Position numbers and translations under genes: made by a program
Shown: in pieces, positions 1 to 9,802 of the stretch
How the letters are laid out: every line of letters starts with the position of its first letter
Numbering within the stretch: the stretch's first letter is position 1
NCBI GenBank assembly: GCA_951394045.1
Contig: OX595990.1
Location: 1,178,001 to 1,242,000 of the forward strand
Reading direction: 5' to 3'
Source: Nitzschia sp. DOCU1
Lineage: Eukaryota; Bacillariophyta; Bacillariophyceae; Bacillariales; Bacillariaceae
DNA length: 64,000 bases
Notes under the pieces: model-generated
What the model was told of the DNA's origin: nothing
The model's input: only the letters and a program-made list of their open reading frames with translations
Database searches by the model: none

Positions 1-718
1 GTTCCCGTTTCCACACATCCCACTAACTCTCGCTTTGCAGTGTAAAAGTCAACTCGAATGTCAGGTGTGAACTCCAAGTCCAAGTCATTTGAATATTTTG
101 GAACTGTAAAGGCTGTAAAGAAGGTGTAGGGACCGTTGTCAAGCGGACAGGTGGTGGTTTTGGCTTGGGCATAGAGATCGTCGCCCGCATACTCAGCATC
201 TTTCCCCCAAAAGACAACGTTGCCAAGGTAGCACAGGTTCACATTATTGTAGATCCGCTGCCGCTTTCCTAACGCTCTCGAGTTGAAGTCTATGTAAATA
301 TCAAAGCTCTCGGACATTTTTCGAATCGTAACTGCAAAAGTTAAGTGCATTGGAAGAGGAAAGGCAAAATGGTACACTTTGTCAGAGACCTCGCAACGCC
401 AGTGCGGAGCACATCACACATCTCAGTCTCCGAGATTAACGAAGAAAACGTACATGAAACAGCCACTTTGGCTTGATCTCCCGATTTACATGTCGGGCTA
501 TTCTCGTACTCATCGGTACTGGAATCACAAACGATAGAAACACTGTCCACCATTACATTCCGCCGACGCATCGGTGGAGCGCACTCCTGGCAAATATATT
601 GATCTCCCGAAAACTCCACATGGCCTTCCTCCTCATCACCCATAGAAGACGAAAGTAAGCAGGACCCCATCACGGCGAAGATCCCGAGGATTTTCATACG
701 ATTCCTTGATCGTTTCAT
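1..718 (-). CDS. Secreted cysteine-rich protein, 3' end cut by window edge
   Basis: I do not recognise the family. Exon 1 is 718-376, a 44-bp GT-AG intron is 375-332, and exon 2 runs from 331 past position 1. Splicing joins AAG-T to TT-ACG and keeps the frame open to the edge. The N-terminus is basic (MKRSRNRMK) followed by a hydrophobic stretch ending LLSSSMG, a clear signal peptide. An acidic segment and a Cys-rich part follow (a CQEC motif plus further Cys in both exons), suggesting a disulfide-bonded secreted or lumenal domain. Exon 2 has NNVNLCYLGNVVFWGKDAEY and a later TTTCPLDNG segment. The second Met (residue 8) could also start the signal peptide. Gene reality is well supported by the splice and the signal peptide; function is unknown. 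Confidence 0.7.
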
Positions 719-1471
719 TGTCGAAGGGCGATGATACTGTCGCTACCCTCTCCCCTGACAGGCCGAAAACAGGACCAAACACAAAAAACAACTCAGCGCC
801 CTCAAAAGAGACAATCGTCTCGCGTTTTAACTTCTTTTTCCTCGCCGACTATTGAAAGTGGTAATATACCTCGCAGTGGTGGTGGTGGGCTACGATGACA
901 ACAACACTGTTAGTACTTCCGACTCCCCTCTCTTTTTGGGATAGCGACGACAAAATTGCCACACTTGCCCTGCCATGTGGCAACGTGCCGATTCACACGA
1001 GCGGCCAGACAAAGCACACAGCATTCCGCTTCTTTTGGCCCGAGTATGCGTTGAACAGCGATTTACAGTTACAAGCGTTAAATTATCATGGAGTTTACGG
1101 CCAATAGGCAGGGGCGTGCTCGGCTGTTGCGAGATACACAAGCTCCAATAGTTTGAAATGACGGACGTCGTTGAATGTGTCCGTTGTGTCCGCTTTGTCC
1201 TTTGTCGTCCGAGTACGTACGTACGTACGTACGGCCCTCCGATGTTGCCGCCGACACTTGAAAAAAGTAGAACCAGCGTGACACCAACGCTTCAACCATC
1301 TCTTGCTCCACCGACAAGAACAATGGATGAAGTTGTAAATTGATTGTATCGACAACAGCGGGTTGAGCATCGGAACAAGACGTAGCATAAAGAAGAAGAT
1401 ATCGACGCGAACATTCCCCAGAGCAGACACCATCGCTTTCCGATCAAGATTCCATCCAAAAGATTCCAACT
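719..1471. other. Intergenic region between divergent genes
   Basis: This 753-bp gap separates the secreted-protein gene (-) from the plastid FAM210-like gene (+) and should hold both promoters. I see no coding continuation of either neighbour. It contains a perfect (GTAC)5 tract at 1213-1232, which is self-complementary. Open frames here lack ATG-plus-family support. Confidence 0.6.
1213..1232. repeat. (GTAC)5 simple repeat
   Basis: Five uninterrupted GTAC units form a 20-bp palindrome in the promoter gap. It could extrude as a hairpin or simply be a microsatellite. Confidence 0.9.
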
Positions 1472-2227
1472 ATGAAAACCTTCGGCAACTTGCACGTATC
1501 TTTTGTCGCGACCATTGTGATACTTTCTATTGGACTCTGGGTACCTGCGGGTGCCTTTGCTCCTCGACTAGGAGTTTCCAGCAGTGCTGCTGTTCGACAA
1601 CAATCGTTTATCGTTCGACCTTTGGTGCCAAAACTTCAGCACAGGACTTGCCTCTACATGACTGACGCTAGCGACGATGACGAGGCAGCAGAGGAAAAGA
1701 CGGATGTTGTTTCCGAGTCTACTAGTTCTGCTGACGACAAGATTAAAGCCGAGGAGCTGTCCCGTCTTCAGAGACTAAGAAAACGCCTCTTCCCTCCAAA
1801 GGCGGATGACGGCTTGACCTTTCGCCAACGACTAGCCAAAGCTGGTTTATCAGTTCTCTTGTCCTATGGATGGGTCAGCAATGTTTCGTATTGTGTAACT
1901 GTATCCTTGGCATGGTACATTTCCAGCAAACGATCTGGTCTATCGCCCTTGGCTCCAGGTCAATGGAAACCCTTCTTGGCTGTCTATGCAGGATTTTATG
2001 TCTTTAACAACATTATTCGGCCCCTCCGATTTGCCCTCTCGGTCAGTGTTTCCATGTACTTTGATCGCGTCGTTCAAAGTATTCAAGACAAATTCAAGGT
2101 GAAGCGTGGTGTTGCCATTGGATTGACGGTCTTTTTGGCCAATATCGTGGGGACGATTTCTCTCATGTGTTTGGGAATTTCCATTGCGGCAGCTGCCGCG
2201 GGGGTGCCCGTGTTTGCAGGCAAATAA
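1472..2227 (+). CDS. Plastid-targeted FAM210/DUF1279-like membrane protein
   Basis: Single-exon, 251 aa. Residues 1-29 form a signal peptide and AGAFAP (26-31) is the diatom plastid cleavage motif with the diagnostic Phe, so the protein should enter the complex plastid. A Ser/Arg-rich transit-like stretch and an acidic linker follow. From about residue 118 (FRQRLAKAGLSVLLSYG) to 240 the protein resembles the DUF1279/FAM210 domain: two or three hydrophobic helices, an amphipathic 'NNIIRPLRFALSVS' segment and a C-terminal membrane helix ending in an Ala-rich run. Plant plastid proteins of this family exist, and their role is not established. The ATG at 1472 is the only start giving the complete presequence. 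It converges on the aldehyde dehydrogenase gene, 132 bp away. Confidence 0.78.
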   Translation: MKTFGNLHVSFVATIVILSIGLWVPAGAFAPRLGVSSSAAVRQQSFIVRPLVPKLQHRTCLYMTDASDDDEAAEEKTDVVSESTSSADDKIKAEELSRLQRLRKRLFPPKADDGLTFRQRLAKAGLSVLLSYGWVSNVSYCVTVSLAWYISSKRSGLSPLAPGQWKPFLAVYAGFYVFNNIIRPLRFALSVSVSMYFDRVVQSIQDKFKVKRGVAIGLTVFLANIVGTISLMCLGISIAAAAAGVPVFAGK

Positions 2228-2359
2228 GCATGCTGCTGCAAAGCCAAGACACAATAGTAATAATCTGTGATGATGATGGGCGTGTGCTGACTGTACTGCC
2301 GCTTGGTTGTTATTACTCGTCTTAACTATTGCTGCTGAATATGAAAGATCCGTCACTGC

Positions 2360-4403
2360 TTAACTGTTCTTGATAAGCCCAATGATCCCCTTGATCTTTC
2401 CAATCAAACTTTCATTGTAGAAAAGTTGAATCAACGATTCCGTAAAAGGGAACCCCTTGACTTGATCAATAGGATAGTCAATGGGAGTAGGAATAGACGT
2501 TTTGACAAACGGGATACGATCGACCACAATACTACGTTCCAAACAGAGTGCCCGCAATCCTTCAATGCCAGCAAAGCGTCCAAATCCAGATTCCTTGCAT
2601 CCCCCAAATGGTAGAGATTGGACCAAGTAGTTGGAAGCATAGTCGTTGACCGTCAACATGCCCGTTTGGAATTGACGGCCCACCTTAAGTCCTTGCTTGG
2701 CGTCGGCCGTGAAAATCGAAGATCCCAATCCAAAGGCGCATTGATTCACAAGCTTGACACATTCCTCGTCACTATCATTGGGTACCTTGACAATGGTCAT
2801 GACAGGCCCAAAGACTTCTTGATTGAAAATATCCATTTCCGGAGTCACACCACTAGGAAACGAAAAAAGCAGGTGAGACTACGCATGTACCTGCCTCATT
2901 AGCTCGAAACCTGGTCCACAAACAACGTACCTCAAAACAGTAGGTTCAAAGAATTGTCCATCGACACTGGGATTCTTCTTTCCGCCACAATGCAAGGTCG
3001 CACCCTTTTTCACAGCATCATCCACCAAAGCCTGAACAATCTCCATTTGTCGAGGCATGATCAAAGATCCACAATCCACTTTACCATCCGATCCACATAC
3101 CCGCAACGGAATTCCTTGTCGCACTGCTTGGACTTTGGGTACTACTTGCTTGACGAATTCATCATGAATCGATTCATACACCAAAACACGTTCGACTCCG
3201 ACACAATTCTGTCCCGCATTTTGAAAGCAACCTCGCATGACCCACGGAATGACTTCTTTGAGCGAGACATCATGACGAAAGACCATGGCATCTTTGCCGC
3301 CCAATTCCAAAATGACAGGGGTCAAATTCTTGGATGCTGCTTCCATGACTTTGCGTCCAATGGGAGTGGAACCGGTAAAAATAATCTTGTCGACCAAAGG
3401 ATCTTGCACCAGAGCTTGACCGGCCTCGGCCATGCCAGTCACGGTAGCTACCAAGTCGGGATTGTGACCATTGATTTCCAAGGCAGTACGAATAATCTTG
3501 CCAAAATAGCTAGCTGACCAGGAAGCATGTTCACTGACTTTGCCAACGACGGCGTTTCCAGCCATGATTCCGGAAATGACGTGATTGATCTAGATGAAAG
3601 TTGGATGGACAAGAATGTTGTGAGTCTACGATTTGACTCTACACCGCACTGTCATTCACCCGACTCGTGCTTACCGAATTGTGAAAGGGATAATTCCATG
3701 GTGCAATGGGCACAATGACGCCCAAGGGTACATATTCGACCCATGCCGATTTATGCATCATCATTGGACCACTAGGACGATATTCAGGGGCCAACCAGGC
3801 TTCGCCCCATTCACAAATGGTACGAATTTTCTCACAAGTAGTAATAATTTCTCCCACTACCGCATCCACTTTTGGTTTTCCGGATTCTCTCGAGGAAACA
3901 CGACAAATATCGGCCACATGTTGACACACGTACTTTTGAATGGTCCTGAGAACTTGACGGCGTTGACGAAAGGTGGTTTTGGACCATTCTTGTTGAGCGG
4001 CCTTGGCCTTGACCAAGAGTTCATGCACTTCTGCGGCAGTCATGTTGGGAGCATGACCGAGAAATTGCCGAGTAGAAGGATCGTAACACTTCAACAATCG
4101 AGGATTTTTCGGGTCGACCAGTTCCATAAGAGCCACAGGGTCTCCCTTGACGCCTTCGTCCGTAGCTTCGGCAGGAGTCATGGGAATGTCCATGGTGGGA
4201 ACGCTAGTAGTCCAGTATTCGATCCACAACTTGGTGTGATATGCGAATCGATACTTGTCATTGAGCAAATAAACGACCAGAGCGACCAGGGACAGTAAGG
4301 TGGCGGTAAAGGCGGTGTGAGATGCCGCCAAAGTCGTCCAATAATCATTTGTCATCCAGAGAGATGCCAAGCATTCTTGGGCTTGCATGGCTGCAGTCGT
4401 CAT
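2360..4403 (-). CDS. Membrane-anchored aldehyde dehydrogenase (ALDH22/Msc7-like)
   Basis: NAD(P)-dependent oxidation of an aldehyde, probably on an endomembrane. Exons are 4403-3675, 3589-2931 and 2852-2360, with GT-AG introns of 85 and 78 bp; 626 aa. The start is the ATG at 4403 because the frame upstream has only TTG. An N-terminal hydrophobic helix (about residues 30-50, TLLSLVALVVYLL) precedes the catalytic domain, as in plant ALDH22A1 and yeast Msc7. The first intron falls just after the conserved PWNYP motif. Visible motifs are FTGSTPIG (cofactor fold), ELGGKDA with the general-base Glu, and QNAGQNC with the nucleophilic Cys, then EVFGPV and PFGGCKESG near the C-terminus. The tail (IGKIKGIIGLI) is also hydrophobic. 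All catalytic residues are present. The substrate is unknown. Confidence 0.88.
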
Positions 4404-4916
4404 GGTGGCTCTCTCTACTATTCGAATAGAGTAATAGAGGGGGGAGAGATTACAACACCACAAAGGCTTTGTTGCAACACTTTTTCTGCTTCCGATGCAT
4501 TGCGTCTCGCCAGCGGTGGCGTGGCGTTGCTTCCGAGCGCTCTCGTTTGTGTGGCAATGACGGATGAGGCGGGCCGTCCTCGGATGCAGGCTCGCCCGCG
4601 CGCTAGGAGGATGGCGGGAAGATGCGAATCATTCGATCGAGTGAATCGAATCGACTCAAAGATTTGAGATCGTTCCGGTCGAATTTCGTGCCGACATATA
4701 CCTACACACAACGACGATGACCACGATGACCACGATGAACCCTTCTGCTTCTCTTCTACTTCCATTCTGACCCTCCTCTACTTGTTGACCTTCCGGAGAG
4801 GAACCTTGAGGTTGCTCTCCTGGCATTTTTGGAAGGATGACCTCGTGCTACACGACGACGACGGATTAGTAAAAAGCCTCGCAATAACCTCCAAGGGTAC
4901 TGACGCAAGCATCACC
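4404..4916. other. Divergent promoter region
   Basis: About 510 bp lie between the aldehyde dehydrogenase start (-) and the glycosyltransferase-like start (+). The + frame is open upstream to 4782 but begins without ATG, so that part is most likely 5' UTR. A GC-rich block lies near 4560-4620. No RNA gene was recognised. Confidence 0.5.
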
Positions 4917-6521
4917 ATGCATCATTGGTGGGAACGTCGTTCAACGCAATGGTATATCCTGGTTGGCTTTCTATTACTGGTAGCAGTTACGATTGTGTCC
5001 ATGGGTGGTATAATGTGGAGTCTACATAACCATCTATCGCCAATCGAATTTGAATCCAAAACGCAAGAACAACTAGACCCAGGCCCACGCTTGTCGTTGT
5101 CGCAACAGAATCCAAGAACTACAATAACATCGAAATCTAACCACCACCAACAAGGCAACAATAATCGCACATTCATAAATCGCCAGTACTCGCAACCAAA
5201 TCCCAATCATAACAACTTGGTGATTCGAGTCCTCATTCTCATTGCCAGTGTTCCTCGGAATCCCGAAACCATTTGTGGGACTGTCCAAGCCATTCTTGAC
5301 AATTTTGGAGAGTCGAGAACGGCAACGAATAGTACATGGGTGGAGCCTCCGATCGTGTTGGTGCATCGCTATGGAACGTGGCCATGTCCTCCGACCATTC
5401 CCATTGTTGAGGATCCTCCCAGTGGCGGCGACAACGACGCGCACAATCGCCGAGGAACGACGACCATCGTGGTGCAAGAATTTCCTCCCCATGTACGAAT
5501 TTCCAATGCTGAACAAATCCAAGACTACCTAGACTTGATGAAGGGGGGAATCAAGTTGATATCATCATTACAAGAACATTCCATGAGCAATGCCACGCAT
5601 GCAATGTTCTTGGATGACGATGTGGAATTATGTCCCAACTTTTCCGATATTTTACGGCTCATCCATCAAAACGTGCCGAACCTTACGATGGCACACTTGG
5701 GACGCGGTGGAAGTGGCGTTTTGATTGCTAGTTCGGATCTAATACACTTGCATGACAGTATCCGGAAAAATCGAAAAACGGCACGCAAAATGACCTTGGA
5801 TGACATTCGTCAGGGCGTGAAACGTAAACCCAAAAATATTGACAAGTCCTTGTTGGAATGGGCCTTGCAAGTCCAGCAAGATTGTACGGTACGACCCACA
5901 ACGATTCAAATGCGACACGTTGGGTTGGAGTCACGATTACATCCAGGAGAAACCTGGGAGGATGTGGATCGTTGTGGTCAGTCTTCCAACAATTTTGCTT
6001 GGCAATCCTTGTCTGAAAGGCAATTCCACCCGGCGTTGTTTAGTGAATACTGTGTGTTTCCTAGAAGATGCTCGCCGTTTTCGTCGATCCAGAATAAGAC
6101 TGACGACTGCGAATGTGTTTCTGGGTATGCTGGAAATGATTGCGGAATTCCCGTCGTTTCGAATAATGTTTCCATTCGCTACGAGCGTCGCATGTTGAAC
6201 GCGCCTATTGTGGTTCTTGTGTCTCCCAACCGAACAATGACGGTAGAAGCAGAACTCGAGCAACAAGTACTAGCCGATGCAAGGGCCCACCAGATGGTCA
6301 ACTTGTACATTATCGGATATCACTCCCGGCGTCAATGGCTCGCCGATAACGTCTATACGTCCCCGTCAGATGCTCTGTTTGCCTTGCAAAATGAGCTGAA
6401 GAACTCTAGTCGCTTTGGAGAACTAGCCTTTCCGATCGAGTTGGTGACACTGGATCGACTGCTTCCGGCGCAAGAATTGTGGACGCTAAAATACTACGAA
6501 GTCGTCTCGAATGAAGCTTGA
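4917..6521 (+). CDS. Type II membrane glycosyltransferase-like protein with EGF-like segment
   Basis: Probable Golgi/ER lumenal glycosyltransferase, 534 aa, single exon. The first in-frame ATG is 4917. A short cytosolic stretch (MHHWWERRSTQW) is followed by a membrane anchor at about residues 13-35, then a low-complexity Asn/Gln-rich stem with N-glycosylation sequons. The globular part opens with VLILIASVPRNPETICGTV and contains FLDDDVELCP near residues 231-240, an acidic cluster like the metal/nucleotide-sugar DxD motif. Near residues 378-410 a run of Cys (RRCSPF...DDCECVSGYAGNDC) looks like an EGF-like module, which is unusual inside a glycosyltransferase. The overall pattern recalls MGAT4-type (GT54) enzymes, but the family was not proven by eye. 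It converges on the rhomboid gene. Confidence 0.62.
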   Translation: MHHWWERRSTQWYILVGFLLLVAVTIVSMGGIMWSLHNHLSPIEFESKTQEQLDPGPRLSLSQQNPRTTITSKSNHHQQGNNNRTFINRQYSQPNPNHNNLVIRVLILIASVPRNPETICGTVQAILDNFGESRTATNSTWVEPPIVLVHRYGTWPCPPTIPIVEDPPSGGDNDAHNRRGTTTIVVQEFPPHVRISNAEQIQDYLDLMKGGIKLISSLQEHSMSNATHAMFLDDDVELCPNFSDILRLIHQNVPNLTMAHLGRGGSGVLIASSDLIHLHDSIRKNRKTARKMTLDDIRQGVKRKPKNIDKSLLEWALQVQQDCTVRPTTIQMRHVGLESRLHPGETWEDVDRCGQSSNNFAWQSLSERQFHPALFSEYCVFPRRCSPFSSIQNKTDDCECVSGYAGNDCGIPVVSNNVSIRYERRMLNAPIVVLVSPNRTMTVEAELEQQVLADARAHQMVNLYIIGYHSRRQWLADNVYTSPSDALFALQNELKNSSRFGELAFPIELVTLDRLLPAQELWTLKYYEVVSNEA

Positions 6522-6573
6522 TAGCAAACTGTTCTCTCCATCGCTTCCAACGTTATCTTAGGTTTCTACTGCA

Positions 6574-7449
6574 TTACTCTGGTTTACGTTTCGAGACCAG
6601 GTTCCATTGGGTTGCCCGTTGGATAATATCTTCGGTCGACTTGCCAGATTGAATCCAGTATCCAGCCGCTGTCCCCACAATGGCCCCAATCAAGTGGGCC
6701 GAATGAGAGATTTGATCATTGGCGAAGAAAAGCTTCCACAGTTCATCACCCGCCCACAGCACAGCTGTTAAGACAAAAGAGACAGGAATCCTTCCCACTT
6801 TGGCCGACACCAAACTATTCAATAGAATCAAGGCAAATACCACTCCCGAGGCGCCAATTTGACTACTGTTTGTAGGTCCCAAAAGGATATGGCCGAAGCC
6901 TGAACTAATGGCAACTGCCAACATGATGATTACCAGATTCTGAGATCCGAATACTTCTTCGGCCGAAGGACCGACCATCAATATATTCGTCATATTGCCT
7001 CGTAGATGAGCCATGTTCTCGTGTCCAAAAATGTGGGTAACCAATCGAATGTATTGCATTGGCTGAAAGGGATGAAAGGCATCGCGGACCCCGAGCCATC
7101 GCGAAATCCCCGGTAGAATTGTGATGTTTAACATGTGCAAAAAAACACTGCTGAAAACAAAGACAATCACGACGGGAGCTTCCAAGGAAAGCTTCCTGAG
7201 GAAGGTCTTGGCGATCCATTGCACAGTTTCATTGTCATTTCCCTCCAACGTTTTTAGGATGGCATCCCACCTCTCATAGAGATCAGCGCTAACTTGAGCA
7301 ATAATTCGATCTAACGAATCCAAACCTTCTAAACCCTTCGTCTTGGATCCCTTATTTGCACTCCCGGTCAATTGGGACAAGCCACCCAAGATCTTGGATA
7401 CCGTGGCGGATCCCTCGTTCGCTTTCTTCTTCTCAGTCGCTGGTGCCAT
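6574..7449 (-). CDS. Rhomboid-family intramembrane serine protease
   Basis: Cleaves membrane-protein substrates within the bilayer. Single exon, 291 aa from the ATG at 7449 (the frame extends a few codons upstream but only with TTG). A charged soluble N-terminus of about 95 residues precedes six or more hydrophobic helices. Family signatures are in order: GHENMAHLRGNM (the H-x-x-x-H and Asn of helix 2, around residue 143), GASGVVFA (GxSG with the nucleophile Ser, around residue 200) and SHSAHLIGAIVG (catalytic His, around residue 250). All active-site residues are present, so an active protease is expected rather than an iRhom or derlin. There is no obvious plastid presequence. It is divergent from the CMP-kinase-like gene. 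Confidence 0.86.
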   Translation of the reverse strand: MAPATEKKKANEGSATVSKILGGLSQLTGSANKGSKTKGLEGLDSLDRIIAQVSADLYERWDAILKTLEGNDNETVQWIAKTFLRKLSLEAPVVIVFVFSSVFLHMLNITILPGISRWLGVRDAFHPFQPMQYIRLVTHIFGHENMAHLRGNMTNILMVGPSAEEVFGSQNLVIIMLAVAISSGFGHILLGPTNSSQIGASGVVFALILLNSLVSAKVGRIPVSFVLTAVLWAGDELWKLFFANDQISHSAHLIGAIVGTAAGYWIQSGKSTEDIIQRATQWNLVSKRKPE

Positions 7450-8050
7450 CCTCGTCAATAAGTCTTGATCTTCGCCGGTTTGCTCGTAGGTGAAGTCGCA
7501 AAGGCGTACAATAGTTTGTGAAGTCTTTCAATCCGATTCAAGATGCGACGATGTCAAGAAGTGGGAAACCAAAGACTCGAGAAGCCATCCGCACTATCGC
7601 GAATGTTCTTTTGCTTGATGCCACTGGAGATTAGTCGAAGTAGTCCGAAAGATCCGGTCGGGCGGATCCACTGTCTGTCGACGTCCGTCGGTGGTTCGCA
7701 AAACTCGGCGCGCGCGCCACTCGCGTCACAGAGGGCACGATCGGTTTCGCGGTCATTTTGGTCATCGTACCGACATCGGCAACCGTTGCTCCATCTCGGC
7801 ATTGCAATTAGGAATTGAAAGGAAGAGCCCCTTTCTTCAATCAGATCAGTTCTTTGGTACATTCATCATTTACTATTCTCGAAGAAGATTTATCTTCCAA
7901 GCTCTGATCAGCTTGGGTTGTTTTACGATTCTGCTAAGATCTTTTTTAGTGACTCCACGGATACGACCATTATCTCAGTATTATTTGAGATCCAGCACTA
8001 CAGTGGCCTTTTTTCCGTATAACAACAACAACGACAACAACAACAAGAAG
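7450..8050. other. Divergent promoter region, rhomboid / CMP-kinase-like
   Basis: About 600 bp. The + frame of the kinase gene is open from 7691 but only with GTG, so the coding status of 7691-8050 is doubtful. If an upstream non-ATG start were used, it would add a hydrophobic stretch (FQALISLGCFTILL) that could act as a leader. A GCGCGCGC run lies near 7709-7716. The stretch before 8051 is CAA/ACA-rich, typical of a 5' UTR. Confidence 0.5.
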
Positions 8051-9095
8051 ATGACGATTACCTTGGAACTACTCAAGAAGCAAAACGCCGAAACATCCAA
8101 TGCTTTGATTGATCACTGGAAAGATTCGGCCGACTTTTTGAAACTCGCAAAGTACGAAGGAGATTTGACAATTCGACGAGATGACGAAGATGGGGTCAAG
8201 CTTCAGGTGGGAATTGACTTTGCCAAATCCAAAGGCGTCATTGACCCAAATTACGTACCCGAGCCGTATGTTCATATTGATGTACTGGGAAAGACTCCTG
8301 ATACGGTAGCGGCTGAACTCTTGGCCAAAGTTAAGGAGAACTCTACCAGCGCCGACGAAGGGTCTGTTATTGTGCTCTGTGGGTTGAGTGGAACTGGCAA
8401 AGGAACAACAGTAACGAAATTACGACAAAAGCTCGAGGATGAAGAAGGAAAGCAGGTGGTGACGTGGTCAAACGGCAACATTTTTCGAAGTGTGACCTTG
8501 CTAGCAGTCACCTGGTGCGAACAAAATCTGGAAGGGGGCGCCTTTGACAAGGAAAAGGCGTTGACCAAGGATAATCTGCAATCTTTTATGCAAATGCTTT
8601 CGTTTGACAAATTTGATGGCAAGTACGATACTCGCATCAACGGGCTGGGTTTGGACATGCTTGTCTCGCAAGTCCAAAATACAGAATTGAAATCTCCCAA
8701 AGTCTCGAAGAATATTCCAACTGTTGCGGAAATGACGCAAGGTAAGTAGTGACGTCGTCCGTCGATTGCGAGTGGAGGGCAAACAAGACAACTCACTCCC
8801 GATGAATAATAATCTACAAGGCGAGGTCATTTTGTTTGCAGCCAAGGCCGTCGAGACCATGGGTAAGGATGGGTTGTTCGTCTTGTTGGAGGGTCGAGAA
8901 CAGACGGTGAATTATGTGCGAACACCTTTTCGATTCATTTTGGAGCTGAGTGACCCGTCGCTTATTGGAAAGCGCCGTGCAGCACAACGTCTCATGGCCG
9001 ATGCGGTCGAAAAAGTGCCAGAGCAAGCTAGCGAAGCAGAGATTCTCAAAGTGTTGGACGATTCCTTGGCCGAAATGGTCAAGGAAGTTCATTAG
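8051..9095 (+). CDS. CMP-kinase-like P-loop NTPase
   Basis: Likely phosphorylates a nucleoside monophosphate; the fold is that of bacterial-type cytidylate kinase. Exons are 8051-8741 and 8821-9095, separated by a 79-bp GT-AG intron; 321 aa. The ATG at 8051 is the first in frame. Residues about 111-119 (GLSGTGKGT) are the Walker A loop. The later block NIPTVAEMTQG...AAKAV...VLLEGREQTV...LSDPSLIGKRRAAQRL matches the CMP-kinase order: an R/V-rich helix, an 'EGRD'-like acidic-Arg motif (here EGRE), then an Arg-rich lid. The N-terminal 100 residues are not recognised and may be an extra domain. The frame change across the splice is needed to join GEVILFAAKAV to the first exon, supporting the intron. 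Confidence 0.72.
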
Positions 9096-9802
9096 AATAA
9101 GCTGAGACACTCTTTATGATGCCAGTTACTCGGTGTCCACAATAATCAACGCTTGTGATTATTCAAGTTGCCCACTTATTCACTCACGACGCCCGGTAGC
9201 AATTCCGACTTTATGAAGGAAACTCTCAACTAGAGAGCTAGAGTTTCTATCGCTCCACGCACAAACGAGGCTCGCATAGGAATCCGTCGCTACCAGTATA
9301 CTATTAAAGATATACCATTGCATCTTTTTTGGCCATGTACTACCTCTATGATGCGGAGCAATAGTTGGTCAAAGTCTATATGATAGCCCGACGAACGGCA
9401 GACAGAGAGTGAGGCTTTCGGCTGGCTCGCTTTCCCCTTTCCCGCCATCAGATAAGAGTGCCCCGGGGCACGCCTGCTCGCGGCGGACGAAATTGCGCCT
9501 CGCCACGACCAAGCTTGCGTGGATTCGACAAAGAATCTTCACAAAATTGTGTATTGGCGGTTTTTGATCGATAGTCGCAGAATGCAGCAAATGCCTGTGA
9601 TGGCGAGATTCAGTTCTCCTCGGAGTGCGTCAGACCATCCAACATACAAAGGTTTGCTTCCTCAAGACAAGATTTCTGTTACTACCGGTAGTTAAAGTGC
9701 TACAGTATCACCATCTTAGGCTGGTATGTACCTTGTGGAAGAAGAAAATCCTGTCGAATCAATCATCACTTCGATCGAAAGGAAGCAACAAAAGCCTCAA
9801 AA
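9096..9802. other. Intergenic region
   Basis: About 700 bp between the CMP-kinase-like gene and the PP2C gene, both on +. No coding evidence. It contains the perfect palindrome ACTACCGGTAGT at 9681-9692, a motif recurring in other gaps of this window. Confidence 0.5.

Noticed and set aside
7691..8050. N-terminal extension of the CMP-kinase-like gene
   Set aside because: The frame is open but has no ATG; the sequence before 8051 looks like a CAA-rich 5' UTR.
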